This document shows positions 9,670 to 19,733 of a DNA stretch of 20,806 bases, piece after piece; positions within the stretch are counted from its first letter, which is position 1; each line of letters starts with the position of its first letter. A program made the translations under genes and the position numbers. The stretch comes from Paraglomus occultum (taxonomy: Eukaryota > Glomeromycota > Glomeromycetes > Paraglomerales > Paraglomeraceae), in contig CAJVPJ010000611.1 in NCBI GenBank assembly GCA_910592205.1, positions 1-20,806 on the forward strand, written 5' to 3'. Under the pieces are notes generated by a model. It made no database searches and was not told the DNA's origin. It saw only the letters and a program-made list of their open reading frames with translations.

Positions 9670-11577
9670 ATGATGACCACAAACAAGAACAACACCCACG
9701 CAGCTCACGTTGAGCACGATTCCCCGCCCACTGCACAAAAAATAGCGACCGAGTTTGCTCGACACTTTTACACGATTCTCAACCGAGAACCAGACCAGTT
9801 GTACCGCTTGTACGGTCCAACTAACGGCGCCCTCGTTTACGGTGATGAGGGCGAGGTAGCACCTGTTTACACTGGACACACTGAGATTTCAGACCAAATC
9901 TCTAATATGAACTACCACGATTGCAAAGTTCAGGTGACAAACATCGATGCCCAAGCCAGCGCTCACAACGGCATCGTACTTCAAATAATCGGCTGGAAGG
10001 CTAATAGAGATGAAGTGCCTCGCAAATTTGTACAAACAGTATTCCTCACTCCAGTTGCTCCAGACCGATACCATATTTTGAACGATATCACACGTTTTGT
10101 CAACGACTTGGAAGAAGATGAGGAAGGAGACGGTCGTAGCGAGGGAAGCACCGAAGCAGAGTCAAGAATCTCTGTGGAGGAAAAAATCCCTGACACAGTT
10201 GAAAAACCTTTAACAGATGGTAGCACATCGCCTTCTCCAGCAGGAACCTTAGTAGAAGAACCCATTTATGAAATGTCAAACCCACGAGAAACACAGGTTG
10301 CCGACGTAGCTCCCGAACTGTCTCCTAAAAGGGATAACGAAACAACGGCAGACGTTACTCCTGTAAACGCGTGGTCTAACGGAACGTCGGAACCCAATAA
10401 TGCCGAAGAACCTGCTCATTCGATTGATGCTGAAACAAATAATGAAGCACAATTAACCGAAGTAGTCACCCAAGATAGTATACCCACAACTGTTTATGCG
10501 AAAGAGACTTGTGTAAAAGCTAACGAAAATCTAAATGTTGAAGCAGAAGAAACCAGTGTAGAGCCTGCGGTTCCGGCTGTGTCGGAAACGGCGCCAACTT
10601 CTCAGCAAACTTCTGCTCTAGCTTCTGCTGGTAGTAATGTCAATGAAACATCAGTCATATCTGCCGAACAAGTTTCGGTTGAAACTAAAAATGTTCAGGA
10701 TGAAGAAACATCTGTTCAAGTTTTAGAGAACTTCGACGTTGATACAACCATTCAGGAACCACCAGCTAAAGCCAACCCAGAAGACCTTCAATCGTATCCT
10801 GGCTTACCACTTTCCCCTCCTGTTGTTACTTCACCGACTCAAGAGTTTACCAAGTTGGAACAGGCTATCCCTACAGAGCCAGTTAAAAAATCCTGGGCCA
10901 GTCTTGCAGCTAATGGCAGTGATAAATGGAGCTCGCAACTTGCCGAAACTAAAGGTCGTGTTGCATCGGTTGCGCCTCCGCAGGGCAAACCACTTCCTCA
11001 AGTTCGTGAACAGCAACGAAGTGGTCGTCAGCAAGAACACCGTCGTAATAGCGATACTTCGCTGTCTGTCTATATTAGAGTTGCAAGCGGTTTGACGTAT
11101 GAGCAGGTTAAAAAGGCTATCAGCACATTCGGTGTGCCAAAGTATCTTGACGTTGTACCCACCAAGGGATGTGCGTTTGCTGGATTTTCTACATTCGAAG
11201 CATATCGTGCGGCTTTGAATGCCCGACAAGTGAATGTCGGACAAGCAGTTATCCATATTGAAGAACGACGTAAACCTAGCGGTGCTGGTGCTAACACAGG
11301 TGGCAATCGTAATCAAGGTTCAACGGCTCAGGGAAATAACAACCGTAATAATGGTTTTGCCGGGAACAATCGCAATGGAGCGTCAATGAATCAATATAAT
11401 AATAGATACGTTGAAAATCAGAATGGGAATTTCCGACACAGTGGAAATACAAACAACACAGGCGGTAATGTTCAAAATGAGAGGGCTGGTTCGCCTGTAG
11501 GCAATAATAATAAGAACGAGAAGAGAAGGTCGAGCGGTGGCAATCGCCCACGGCAGTCTGGGAAGAACCAGTTATAA
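9670..11577 (+). CDS. rin: Rasputin / G3BP stress-granule RNA-binding protein
   Basis: One uninterrupted frame of 635 residues. Residues about 21-146 form an NTF2-like domain (EFARHFYTILNREPDQLYRLYG, then IIGWK and RRYHILNDI-like segments; the sequence reads PDRYHILNDITRF). A long acidic, low-complexity linker of Glu/Thr/Ser/Pro/Val follows. An RRM spans about 465-537 (VYIRVASGLTYEQ ... GCAFAGFSTF as the RNP1-like element). The tail of about 100 residues is rich in Asn, Gly and Arg. This order is that of G3BP/Rasputin, which nucleates stress granules, binds mRNA and acts in Ras/Rho-linked signalling. Length is close to the Drosophila protein (about 690). The first of two adjacent ATGs follows an acceptor-like AG at 9657 by 12 nt. 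The lack of coding introns is unusual next to its intron-rich neighbours. The tail is poorer in RGG repeats than vertebrate G3BP. Confidence 0.93.
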   Translation: MMTTNKNNTHAAHVEHDSPPTAQKIATEFARHFYTILNREPDQLYRLYGPTNGALVYGDEGEVAPVYTGHTEISDQISNMNYHDCKVQVTNIDAQASAHNGIVLQIIGWKANRDEVPRKFVQTVFLTPVAPDRYHILNDITRFVNDLEEDEEGDGRSEGSTEAESRISVEEKIPDTVEKPLTDGSTSPSPAGTLVEEPIYEMSNPRETQVADVAPELSPKRDNETTADVTPVNAWSNGTSEPNNAEEPAHSIDAETNNEAQLTEVVTQDSIPTTVYAKETCVKANENLNVEAEETSVEPAVPAVSETAPTSQQTSALASAGSNVNETSVISAEQVSVETKNVQDEETSVQVLENFDVDTTIQEPPAKANPEDLQSYPGLPLSPPVVTSPTQEFTKLEQAIPTEPVKKSWASLAANGSDKWSSQLAETKGRVASVAPPQGKPLPQVREQQRSGRQQEHRRNSDTSLSVYIRVASGLTYEQVKKAISTFGVPKYLDVVPTKGCAFAGFSTFEAYRAALNARQVNVGQAVIHIEERRKPSGAGANTGGNRNQGSTAQGNNNRNNGFAGNNRNGASMNQYNNRYVENQNGNFRHSGNTNNTGGNVQNERAGSPVGNNNKNEKRRSSGGNRPRQSGKNQL

Positions 11578-12258
11578 TTGAAAAATAGAATAATCTTAAT
11601 CGATGTCATAGTGATCGAGGCCGCTGTTTGTAAAGTTACAGGGCTTATATCAAAAAGGGCAGTACAGGCAGAGGGCGATAGTATCGGGGAATTATCTTAT
11701 GTTCTTACAAAGTTATTGTTATGATATTTCATTATGTCTTGTTTCTTTATGCTTAGCGTATCACTTTCTTTTCTTCCTTTTAGGTTGTTTTCATTAGTTT
11801 AGAGTGTTGCATTATGTGATATGAACATTGGTTTTATTTTTCGGGTGATTACCGATTGCTTTGATTAGCTATTATTTGCGACATAATCAGCAAACAAAAG
11901 TAAATTCATTTAATACTCCTCCTAGTCTTACGCAGTTACTTTTCCTCTTCTCTTGTCTTTCGGTTCGATTTCTTGAAATGTCATGAACGCTATTTCTGTA
12001 TAGTTTAAAAACTGCATTTCCTCCCCTTCCCCTCAAATTTGTACATAAGTAGAGCCTCAAAAAGTAGATTGTCAATGGCAAGACATTCTTTTCTCGTTGA
12101 GTCCATTCTATGTTGTTATCATCATCTCATGGATGAAATAATAAACGAAAGAGTGTTTGACTTTTTAGTAGCAGATATGGCCATGTAGTAAAGAATATAA
12201 GTGTTCAAGTCCTTGCGCTGTTGATTGCATGTCATATACTCAATAATCGTACCATCAT
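11578..12258. other. Convergent 3' ends of rasputin and MCM8
   Basis: The stretch separates the rasputin stop (plus strand) from the MCM8 stop (minus strand). It is T-rich and has no open frame that looks coding. It should contain both 3' untranslated regions. The only minus-strand AATAAA I see is at 11838-11833, which would make the two messengers overlap at their ends if used. Confidence 0.55.
12140..12145 (+). terminator. Poly(A) signal AATAAA for rasputin
   Basis: A canonical hexamer lies 563 nt after the rasputin stop codon, within T-rich 3' sequence and ahead of the MCM8 coding end. It is the best candidate for rasputin cleavage and polyadenylation. Confidence 0.5.
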
Positions 12259-15200
12259 CTATCTAATCTGGTAAATTCCGGGTGCCTTCTTGAGTACCAG
12301 CCCTTGCTCATTCAGGAAATCAACAAATGCCTGGAAATTATCATACTGCAAGTTCAAAGCTGACCGCGCATGGCAATGATAAGATTAGCTATAGTTGATC
12401 TTGATTGGGGAAAAGACAAGAGTGGTTCTTACTTGTGCTAATCTGAGATAGTTCGTCGAGGGTGAAAGTATCACTTTGATTTGCTGAAGCAATCCCTTGA
12501 AGATGCGATAGTAATCTAAATACTGAATCAGTATGGTTAAATGCACAAACACGTGATAAAGATAGTTCTATAGAAATACCTCCGAGCCTCGGCCTGCCTG
12601 CTATTCAACCGACGTCCTAACAAAGCACAAGGACGAATTTAGCTCTTTATGAAACATATTTATAGTCCATGAAAGAAAAGCATGCATGTCTACCAGACTC
12701 ATTTCGCTGACGGATATCGTCTCGCTGGACTTGCAATAAGCAATATTCTCTAGCAATATAAAAATGTAAACACAGGAATTCTCGGAAAATTCTCGATGAA
12801 TTGAGACGCCATACTGTGGCGTATAATATATGTATGTCACGTTCCGTGGGAAGGAGATGATAGTTACATTATTTCAGCAACATCTTCAACGTCCTCTTGG
12901 GTCACGGTATCCCGCAATTCCACGCGAGCACGAGCAATAGATAATTTTAGTAGAGTCTCCAGTTGTTTCAAAGTAATAGTCTCGTCAACAAAAGATCGAT
13001 ATTTTCGACGCATGTTCTCATAAACTGATTTTGTTTTCTCGCGTAAAGATGCGGTCACCCTACATCGTAAACAATGAGAAATAGCGAGTAAGATTGGACG
13101 AATTCCAATCAGAGAATGGAAATTGTATAAACGAGGATATATATGTTAATGCCTTGGATGTATATGCCTTGACGCATATGTAATGTATTCTTTCAAAAGA
13201 TTTAGTGGAACAGGAGTAAACCCTTCATCCTGAGATACTCTCAAACGCGATTTCACGTCTGTTGCGTGAGTCACAGCTTTGGTGGAAGCGTTCCGAAAAC
13301 CTTGTTACGTATAAGATAAAGTAAGCGTGCAGACTTTTAAACACCATCTCCCTGTTGCCAGATGATCGTAATACCTTGATATTGTGACGAAGATCCGAAT
13401 TCACCTCGAGAACGTGCCTAAGGAGATTGCAGAGTTGAAAAGATCATATTAAAACGGCGCGTGTATAAGATCAATTTCGATGTTTGATTATATGTACCTT
13501 CATAATTAGTTCCGAGTAATGTCTATCAGAACTTTCTTCAGGCTTATCGAGAATGAGAAAGACGAGGTCAAAATGAGATAACAGGTTATTCTTTAATTTG
13601 GTATTTTCAGCAATTGTCTTGGATTTGCTGGACGAAAAAAAAAACATATATATAACGTAAGCTGTTGACCACTTGGCCCTGCATTAAGTGAGAAAAAAAA
13701 ACTCACTCGTAATGTCCTTTGGTAGGATTAGCTGTGGCTCTATTAGGGTCATGATTCATAGTTAAACTAATACTGAATATCATTCTTTATCGTTTCACTC
13801 ATCACTAGATCAACTTACAGAAGACTTGTCCTGCATAATAACTTGCATGCTATTCCCGTTTCATAAACCCTGTGAGCATGCATGTACAACTACACGTTAG
13901 AATGAGGTGAATCGTCAAGGTATTTTAGAAACTCAACGTACAAGACCGACTGCTTATCAAGCGCTTCTGCCAAAGCATCCAAATCTTGAAATGTACTTAA
14001 ATCTTCTACGCGACATGTGCCTCGATCACAAGCAACCAAAGGACCTTTTGATTGAATTACATCAGATATATCGTACGCGTTTTTATCGTCGTAACTTAAC
14101 CTCAAGCCCTATAACTCAAACCTGCTTCCAGAATCCAATTATTCGATAGATTTTCACGAGACAGTCGTGGTGTTAATTTTCGGTTTTCCGCAGGTGTTGT
14201 CTGTCTAGAGACGACCGTCATATTAGAAAGCATTGTAGTCGTCGAAATAAGCTGTGCTGCTGGAGTGCCTGGATCGCCTTTTGCAAGCATAGAGTAGAAG
14301 ATGAGAAAGGATGCGATACGACGTGTAAGGATAAGTTTGTAATTACACTAGTATAGATCTTATCCGTAATAACGTAAGTAATATGCTTACCAACAATTAA
14401 AACATGTAATACGTTATGTTCATTATAATGTATTGAGTGATCTCCAGCGAACAATGACAGCAATAGCCCAGCTAAAAAATGTAAGAAGAATTAAAAATCT
14501 GCCCAAGGATTTGCCAAGATTATTAATTACTGTGTTTCGTTCACCTTTAATTATTTCTTGTCCAAAGACATCTGTACAAAACGAATTGACTAGAACCTGA
14601 TGTCAAACTTTTTTTAGCAAGTTACAAAAATTTCAACTTGCACGATGTAATGACTTAGATGCTAACCTTAAAGACATTCGATACACCAACAATATCGTGT
14701 ATCAAACACAAATCCTCGGCAATAAATGGGGCATATTCTTGGTCAATTTCTTCGGAATTTGAAATTTTGTTTATGGAAACAACATCAATGTACAGAGTAT
14801 GTTTCTTCACATGACGGTTATTGTATGAACCTTTAAAATTTAACGTCAAATAATGATCAATATACATAAATTGTCCCATGCATCTCCATGGCATTATTTT
14901 CCATGTTTAAAGTAAAATAACCTTTTTGGCTGTTCACTTCTACGATACCAGTAACATATACAGCATCTCCAGGGTTTACTATATTCACAAGTTCGTGCCG
15001 TAATTCACATTCGATCATTTGTGGAACCATTAAACTCTCGCAAGTGAATATTTCCTGAATTCTGCCGAATGTTTTCGAATTAAAAACATGTCATTGCGCG
15101 ATTACAAAAAAGAAAAAAGAAAGCTCACTGTATTGTTTGGCAATCGGTCAGATCAACATGGCTTTCGAATTTTAGAGAACTGGGAGTGCCTTTGTTCTTG

Positions 15201-16002
15201 CAAAAGGACGTTTTGCATGATGTAACAGACGGTGACCCACCAGAAGTAAGTTGTACTGTTTGCTTTTCGTTGCAAATAGCACACGTGACGTTGACAGACG
15301 TCGAATATGTGCGGGGACAATGCACAGATGTCACGACACCTCTCACAGAAACTAAATGCCCTAGAGAAAGAATAAGAACTTGAGTAACGTTTCAAAACGC
15401 GATAATCAGATACGTTTGCAAACAACCTATAATGTTAGCTGATAGCTCTTTGAATGTTGTCATTTGTCCATAATTAATCAGACGAACACGAAGTTTGTAA
15501 TTAACAGAATCTGGTTCGAATAATAGTTCACATAATGCCATTGCTGCACAATCTAATGTAGGTCGCGGACTAGTCTTTAACTGATGCAAAAGCTCACTAG
15601 ACAGACTTTGCTGTAAAAAGTGATTATAGTCAAGCTTAATTGTACGCGTTTTTAGTATTGTTTCCTTGAAATGTAATAAATGTGGCCCAATAGGCCCAGT
15701 TATTGTAAAGTATTGTAATTTAATAAATCCATGTAGACGTGCGCCAAACAAACCTTTTCGACTTGCAGACCAATATTTTGAGCATACTTGGTGAACTCTT
15801 CGATTATGCTCACATGCTTGTGTTTATAATCGTAAACTTTGAGAACAAATACGATACATCAGCGATTAGAAATTTCAACTAAATTGCTCCAGTGCTCTCG
15901 CATAATCTTTGAGGTAATATCCTAACAACCTTCGTTGTTGAAGTATAAAGACCAGTATGAATAGGGACACTGATTTTCTTTAATAACGGAAGAATCTGTC
16001 AT
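12259..16002 (-). CDS. mcm8: MCM8 with degenerate ATPase motifs
   Basis: Twenty exons join in phase, 5' to 3' on the minus strand: 16002-15930, 15836-15754, 15664-15427, 15360-15129, 15061-14922, 14830-14667, 14596-14545, 14471-14391, 14277-14122, 14044-13942, 13869-13819, 13739-13707, 13627-13498, 13417-13375, 13258-13153, 13059-12868, 12749-12694, 12616-12580, 12515-12433 and 12359-12259. They total 2154 nt, 717 residues (human MCM8 is 840). MCM8 with MCM9 acts in homologous recombination; the fly MCM8, REC, promotes meiotic crossovers. Seen in order: N-terminal MCM domain (PYSYWSLYF, LDYNHFL), zinc finger Cys158/161/180/185, OB-fold segment (NPGDAVYVTGIVEV), AAA+ core from about 340, and winged helix ending FLNEQGLVLKK. 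In the core, Walker A reads GDPGTPAAQ (355-363), Walker B reads RVEDL (418-422), pre-sensor-1 Lys is Glu444, sensor-1 Asn is kept (ATANP, Asn462), and the arginine finger SRFD reads SHFD (His487). All introns are GT-AG except a GC-AG intron before the exon at 13059. MCMDC2 is less likely, because the C-terminus matches MCM8. Confidence 0.88.
13060..13152 (-). other. GC-AG intron of MCM8
   Basis: The exon ending CATCCAAG is followed by GCATTAAC, not GT. The acceptor is GATGTAG. Joining here gives HPR|VTASLREK in the correct phase, matching the MCM8 context HPRLSPEAA. No GT donor in the right place keeps the frame open. Confidence 0.65.
13573..13575 (-). other. MCM8 arginine-finger codon changed to His
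   Basis: The minus-strand codon is CAT within CTG TTA TCT CAT TTT GAC. MCM ATPases carry Arg at this place (SRFD), which completes the neighbour's active site. A single G-to-A transition from CGT would produce it. Confidence 0.85.
13989..14015 (-). other. MCM8 degenerate Walker B
   Basis: The nine codons read CRVEDLSTF where MCM8 has CGIDEFDKM. The invariant Asp-Glu pair is in reversed order (Glu-Asp), and the following Asp-Lys is Ser-Thr. The flanks EAGPLVACDRGTC and LDALAEALDKQSV align residue by residue with MCM8. Confidence 0.8.
14252..14277 (-). other. MCM8 degenerate Walker A
   Basis: This segment, together with the last G of the preceding exon, encodes GDPGTPAAQ, where MCM proteins read GDPGxGKSQ. 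The Gly, Lys and Ser that hold nucleotide phosphate and magnesium are Pro, Ala and Ala. The flanking GDPG and Gln are retained, so the alignment is not in doubt. Confidence 0.85.
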
Positions 16003-16799
16003 TGAAAGTTTTTGATTTGACGAGGAATGAACCAAGGCAATGATGTCGAAACCGCGTCAATTTATTCATTACCACGCGTACAATTTAAGATCATATCTAG
16101 CGAGCAATCAGGTCGGAGAATAAAATGTGTTTGCAGACTTTTAACAGCCGCGTACCGTTCATGCACATTGTGATCAATCGGATAACTTTGCCGAGGCAAA
16201 GTTGTATTCGTTGGAACTTGTCATCACCTTGACAGACAGTAAATATTCGCTATTGTTGAAGTTTTCTTTTTACCAAGCTATGATTTATTCTAAATCAATT
16301 TCAACAACAAAATTCTTGTGCATTTTATGCAGTTAATCACGTGCATTAAATTATTAAAACTCGTAAACCTTTTACTAATACAAACGCCTGGTGATTGTGT
16401 TTTAGAATATTGTAAAAGTAAAAGCACCGTTATTGCATTGATGAATTTATTCAATGCTCCTAATGCTCGTGCTCAAAAATAGTGTCAAAGCCTCAAACAC
16501 TGTATGAGGTAAGCTATAGATTATTAAGAGTAATAATACTTGAGTATAAATGCAACATTATATATCTAGTGTAAGTTCGTCAATTTCATCCACAAGCGCA
16601 TGATTAAATATGCAAATAAAAGCTCCTACAACTTTCAAGGTAGATTTTCTTATAATAAAGGTTTTATTTCACAAAGCATTAGATGTCTCCATCTAAGAAG
16701 AGAAGCCAACGTCAAGCGATGTTACATTTTTGCGGCAAGAGATGCAAACGGCTGCCGAATTCAATCAGTAACAAAGATGCCGTCCAAAATAATCTAAAA
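16003..16799. other. MCM8 upstream region and intergenic DNA
   Basis: This AT-rich stretch begins with the MCM8 promoter (reading leftward from 16002). No coding frame is convincing. A 65-codon plus-strand ORF at 16600-16797 runs into the transposase relic and may include its decayed front part, but I cannot match it. Confidence 0.4.
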
Positions 16800-17235
16800 A
16801 AGATCGAAAAACTGGCAATGTGAGGCGTAAAGGTGGCAACGTGGTTTCTGTGTAAAAGGTAAAAACCAGTCTTACTTGTTTCGGCGCATAATGGATGGGA
16901 AATATTACACAGAAATATTGGAACAACATATTCCAGAGATAAAAAAATATTAAAGGGCAATTGGCGACGTCAGCAGGATAATGACCCGAAACATACTAGT
17001 CGCATTGCCCAAGAATTTCTTAAAAACAACGTTCCGAAGGTTATAGCTGATCCTCTAATAGTCCGGACCTAAAAACAATTGGGGATTGTCAAAAAGAATG
17101 TAAATGCGTAAGCCTAAAAATCAGAACGTGAAAGGTGGGACAAAATTTCCGAATAACCTTCTAATTAGTCTTGTAGAATCAACGCCACGGCGTGCTGCTA
17201 TTTAGCTTCAAAATGATGTACAGTACAATTAACTG
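16800..17235 (+). pseudogene. Decayed Tc1/mariner-type transposase
   Basis: Reading across several frameshifts and stops gives pieces of a Tc1-like DD34E transposase in the correct order: RRIMDGKYYTEILEQHIPEI, then KGNWR-QQDNDPKHTSRIAQEF-LKNNVPKV, then remnants of the SPDLNPIEN-W motif (degraded, with the catalytic Glu region unreadable), RKPKNQN, ERWDKISE and a C-terminal VES-PRRAAI-like piece ending near a VQYN-type terminus. The second catalytic Asp (QQDNDPKHTS) is present. The copy is dead. I could not place terminal inverted repeats with confidence, so the outer limits are approximate. Confidence 0.85.
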
Positions 17236-18375
17236 ATGCGTGTTGTGAAACCAGAGCGATTGCGCATCACGATTACGTATAGATACTTATTCCTTATTCA
17301 TTCAATACGTCATGATTACGCCATGAAAAGTATTTAATAAAGGCCAATATTCCTTAAACAAGAGTTGCAGTATTTATAATTTAAGCACGAGTATAATCTG
17401 CGGGGGGCAACTCACTGAATTGACGAAAAAGCATAATCGTGCACTTGAGGTTTGGAGGTCTTCGTTCAGCACACGGGTTTGACAATCGTGCACTTGAGGT
17501 ATTGTGGTTGTATAAGTAGACGGCTGACGTAAATAAATAAACGAATTCCGAAATGGATTACAGCATTTAGCGTTAATAACAACTATTACATAAGATAAAC
17601 TGAATTTTAATTACGCCAATCAGTTTTTTATCGTGGTAATTATTGTTTTAAATTTAATAATAAATGATTTCGTATTAAGTTTATTATCCAAAACCTTGTC
17701 AAATGATATAACTGATAAACTAAATTTCCCGTCTCAAAAGTTGGTTTTTTTTTCTTTTGCAGTATGTAAATGTATAAATTACTTATATCAGTAAAATTGA
17801 AAGAGCCCACCTTCAAAGAGAGTTGAATCAAGATCGTGTATCTTAGTGAATACAAGTGTCATTGAATTCGTTGACGATACTTCAAGCTGATCTCATATTA
17901 TCCAATGCAGCACAAAGTTGATATTATCGTGTATAATACGTATATGCGTTATAAATTATTATTTCATAAAGTTTGCTGTCAAATGTGATCAATGATGAAT
18001 AATAATGATAAGTCTTTCAAACTGACATGTTAATACTGAATATGAATACAATGATTTTCTATTCTTAACCATGACTATGTAAAAAACTTAATGGAATGAT
18101 AATTGAGATTCTCCTCTCGATCATCGGTCTGTTCCGATCTGTTGTCGTAACATTTCTCTTTCTGAATTGAATCCGTGGCACATGCTGAGCTATGTATCAG
18201 ACGCTAGATGTGATAGAGCGATTCATACAATCAAATTAAATCCAATTATAAAAGGAAACAAAACAACGACAGAAAAGAAGACCACGTCAAATGGAGAAAA
18301 GTTCAATGTTCCTTCACTCTATAAAATTGGTTAACTATCGAGACCAACATCCTTTACAATAAAGTCCATCTTTAA
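17236..18375. other. AT-rich intergenic region
   Basis: Apart from a short direct repeat near 17435-17500, I see no gene. Short minus-strand ORFs here have the composition of random AT-rich DNA. The right end is likely the 3' untranslated region of the membrane-protein gene, which ends at 18376. Confidence 0.45.
17435..17500. repeat. 17-bp direct repeat pair
   Basis: AATCGTGCACTTGAGGT occurs at 17435-17451 and again, identical, at 17484-17500, 49 nt apart. It lies about 200 nt beyond the transposase relic. It may be a fragment of a mobile-element end or a chance tandem duplication. Confidence 0.8.
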
Positions 18376-19733
18376 TCAATCTTCTTCCTCTTTCACTGCA
18401 AAACTTTCTTTTTCTTCCTCCTTTTTTTCTATATTTTCGCTTACTTCCTTTTCACCGTTTTCCTTTCTTACAATCTCATCTTCGTTACTCCTGTCATCTT
18501 CCGAATCCTCTTCCAAATTGATACCAATTACCGCCGCAGCGAGCTTAGTAAACCACCCGACAGACTCACCTTCGTTCTGAACAGGTGAAGGCATACGCAT
18601 AGGAACAGGGTTCGGTTTCCCAAGGTTTAAAGACTTTGATTGCGTGTTTGACGGATTTGACCCGGTGGGCTGTTTTCCTGAAGATTGCGGTTTATGGTTT
18701 GCTTGTGATTGAGCGGCGAGTTGTGAAGCACCCGGTGACTGAATAATTGCGAAGAGAATATCGGTGTGTCAGGATGTCTAATTTAGTCGGATAATGAACA
18801 AGAATCAACAGCAAAATTACCATTGCAACTTTGAATTCGCTAATTACTCCTGCGGTTTCGCTGAGACAAGCCATTTTCTGAAATTCTTCAAATTTAGAAA
18901 CCGCCTGTTTTTGTAGAGCTTGTAGTTTCTTGACTAAAATTTACGTAAAGAAGATAATTTTTAGCTTGTAAAGAGCGTACGAAGAAAAAAAAATAACAAT
19001 CTAATAAAAAGTACCTTGTCCTCTATGCTTGAGCGTATAAAACGAATAAATAATTTTTCTTCCTAGCCAAATACTGCAAGCAAAGTCAATGATATTTTTC
19101 AAAGAATGATTCTGAAGAAATTTGCCATCCCAATCGAGTCACTTACACAAACAAGATGCCGCCAACTTTAAACGCTGTAATAATTATGCTCTCGTCTTCC
19201 TCTCGCCACATCATAAAATACGATCCGAATAACGATACACTCGAGAATATTAACCACTCCCAACATCGTCTATTTCTTGTTTTTACGGTTTGAGCAATTC
19301 TATTATTGTAATCTTTTATCTCATTGCCTGTCTTCTTTAGCAATTGTTTTGCCTCTGAAGTTGCTCTAATTATGTAGTCTGCAGGAGTTACCTGCTCGGA
19401 ATGAGAACGATATATATAAGTATCTTTGACGTTTAAGATTATAATTCCGCACTAGAAATTTACACTTACAGAGCCGGCTAGACATAGTTTCAAAACAAGC
19501 GTAGCTTGTAAAGCTAACACCATGAAGACGTTTATGTCACCGCCCTCTTCGCTCCAAGGGTTAATTGCATCTCTCTGGAGATATAGACTTATTCCAATTA
19601 CTCCAATTCCACTCAAATAATTAAATATTATTCCTTTTGTAAGCTTCCGCGGAGATTCGACAGTTGTGATTTCCGCTTTCTGAGCTTGCGGTACCGGCGT
19701 TGCCACTGCTTCTTGTGTCTTTTCGTTTTTCAT
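18376..19733 (-). CDS. Unrecognised multi-pass membrane protein with acidic tail
   Basis: Five exons join in phase on the minus strand: 19733-19470, 19391-19147, 19073-19015, 18933-18821 and 18738-18376, giving 347 residues. There are about four hydrophobic stretches: near residues 36-52 (IIFNYLSGIGVIGISLYL), 69-87 (VFMVLALQATLVLKLCLAG), 132-148 (WLIFSSVSLFGSYFMMW) and 157-173 (IIITAFKVGGILFVIWL). Between the second and third is a polar, possibly coiled segment (EAKQLLKKTGNEIKDYNNRI). After the last come a Lys/Gln-rich helix, a Ser/Gln/Pro/Asn-rich linker, a short WFTKLAAAVIGI segment and a very acidic Glu/Lys-rich C-terminus. I do not know the family. The organisation suggests an organelle or ER membrane protein with both ends probably on the same side. 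The start is the first in-frame ATG after the acceptor at 19756. Confidence 0.7.

Noticed and set aside
9428-9879. Minus-strand ORFs of 75-102 codons overlapping the rasputin start
   Set aside because: They are antisense shadows of the NTF2-like coding region and leader, with no family resemblance.
10831-11551. Minus-strand ORFs up to 161 codons under rasputin
   Set aside because: They mirror the rasputin linker, RRM and Asn/Gly-rich tail and have no independent support.
12616-12840. A 79-codon minus-strand ORF near the MCM8 3' end
   Set aside because: Only parts of this stretch are coding. Exons 12749-12694 and 12616-12580 in other frames fit MCM8 (EYCLLQVQRDD, LNSRQAEAR).
13740-13772. Longer MCM8 exon using the TTCAG acceptor upstream, adding SLTMNHDPNR before ATANP
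   Set aside because: It keeps frame but inserts residues not found in MCM8. The acceptor CTAATAG at 13741-13740 gives RTSLLATANPTKGHY, aligning exactly with RTSIIAAANPVGGHY.
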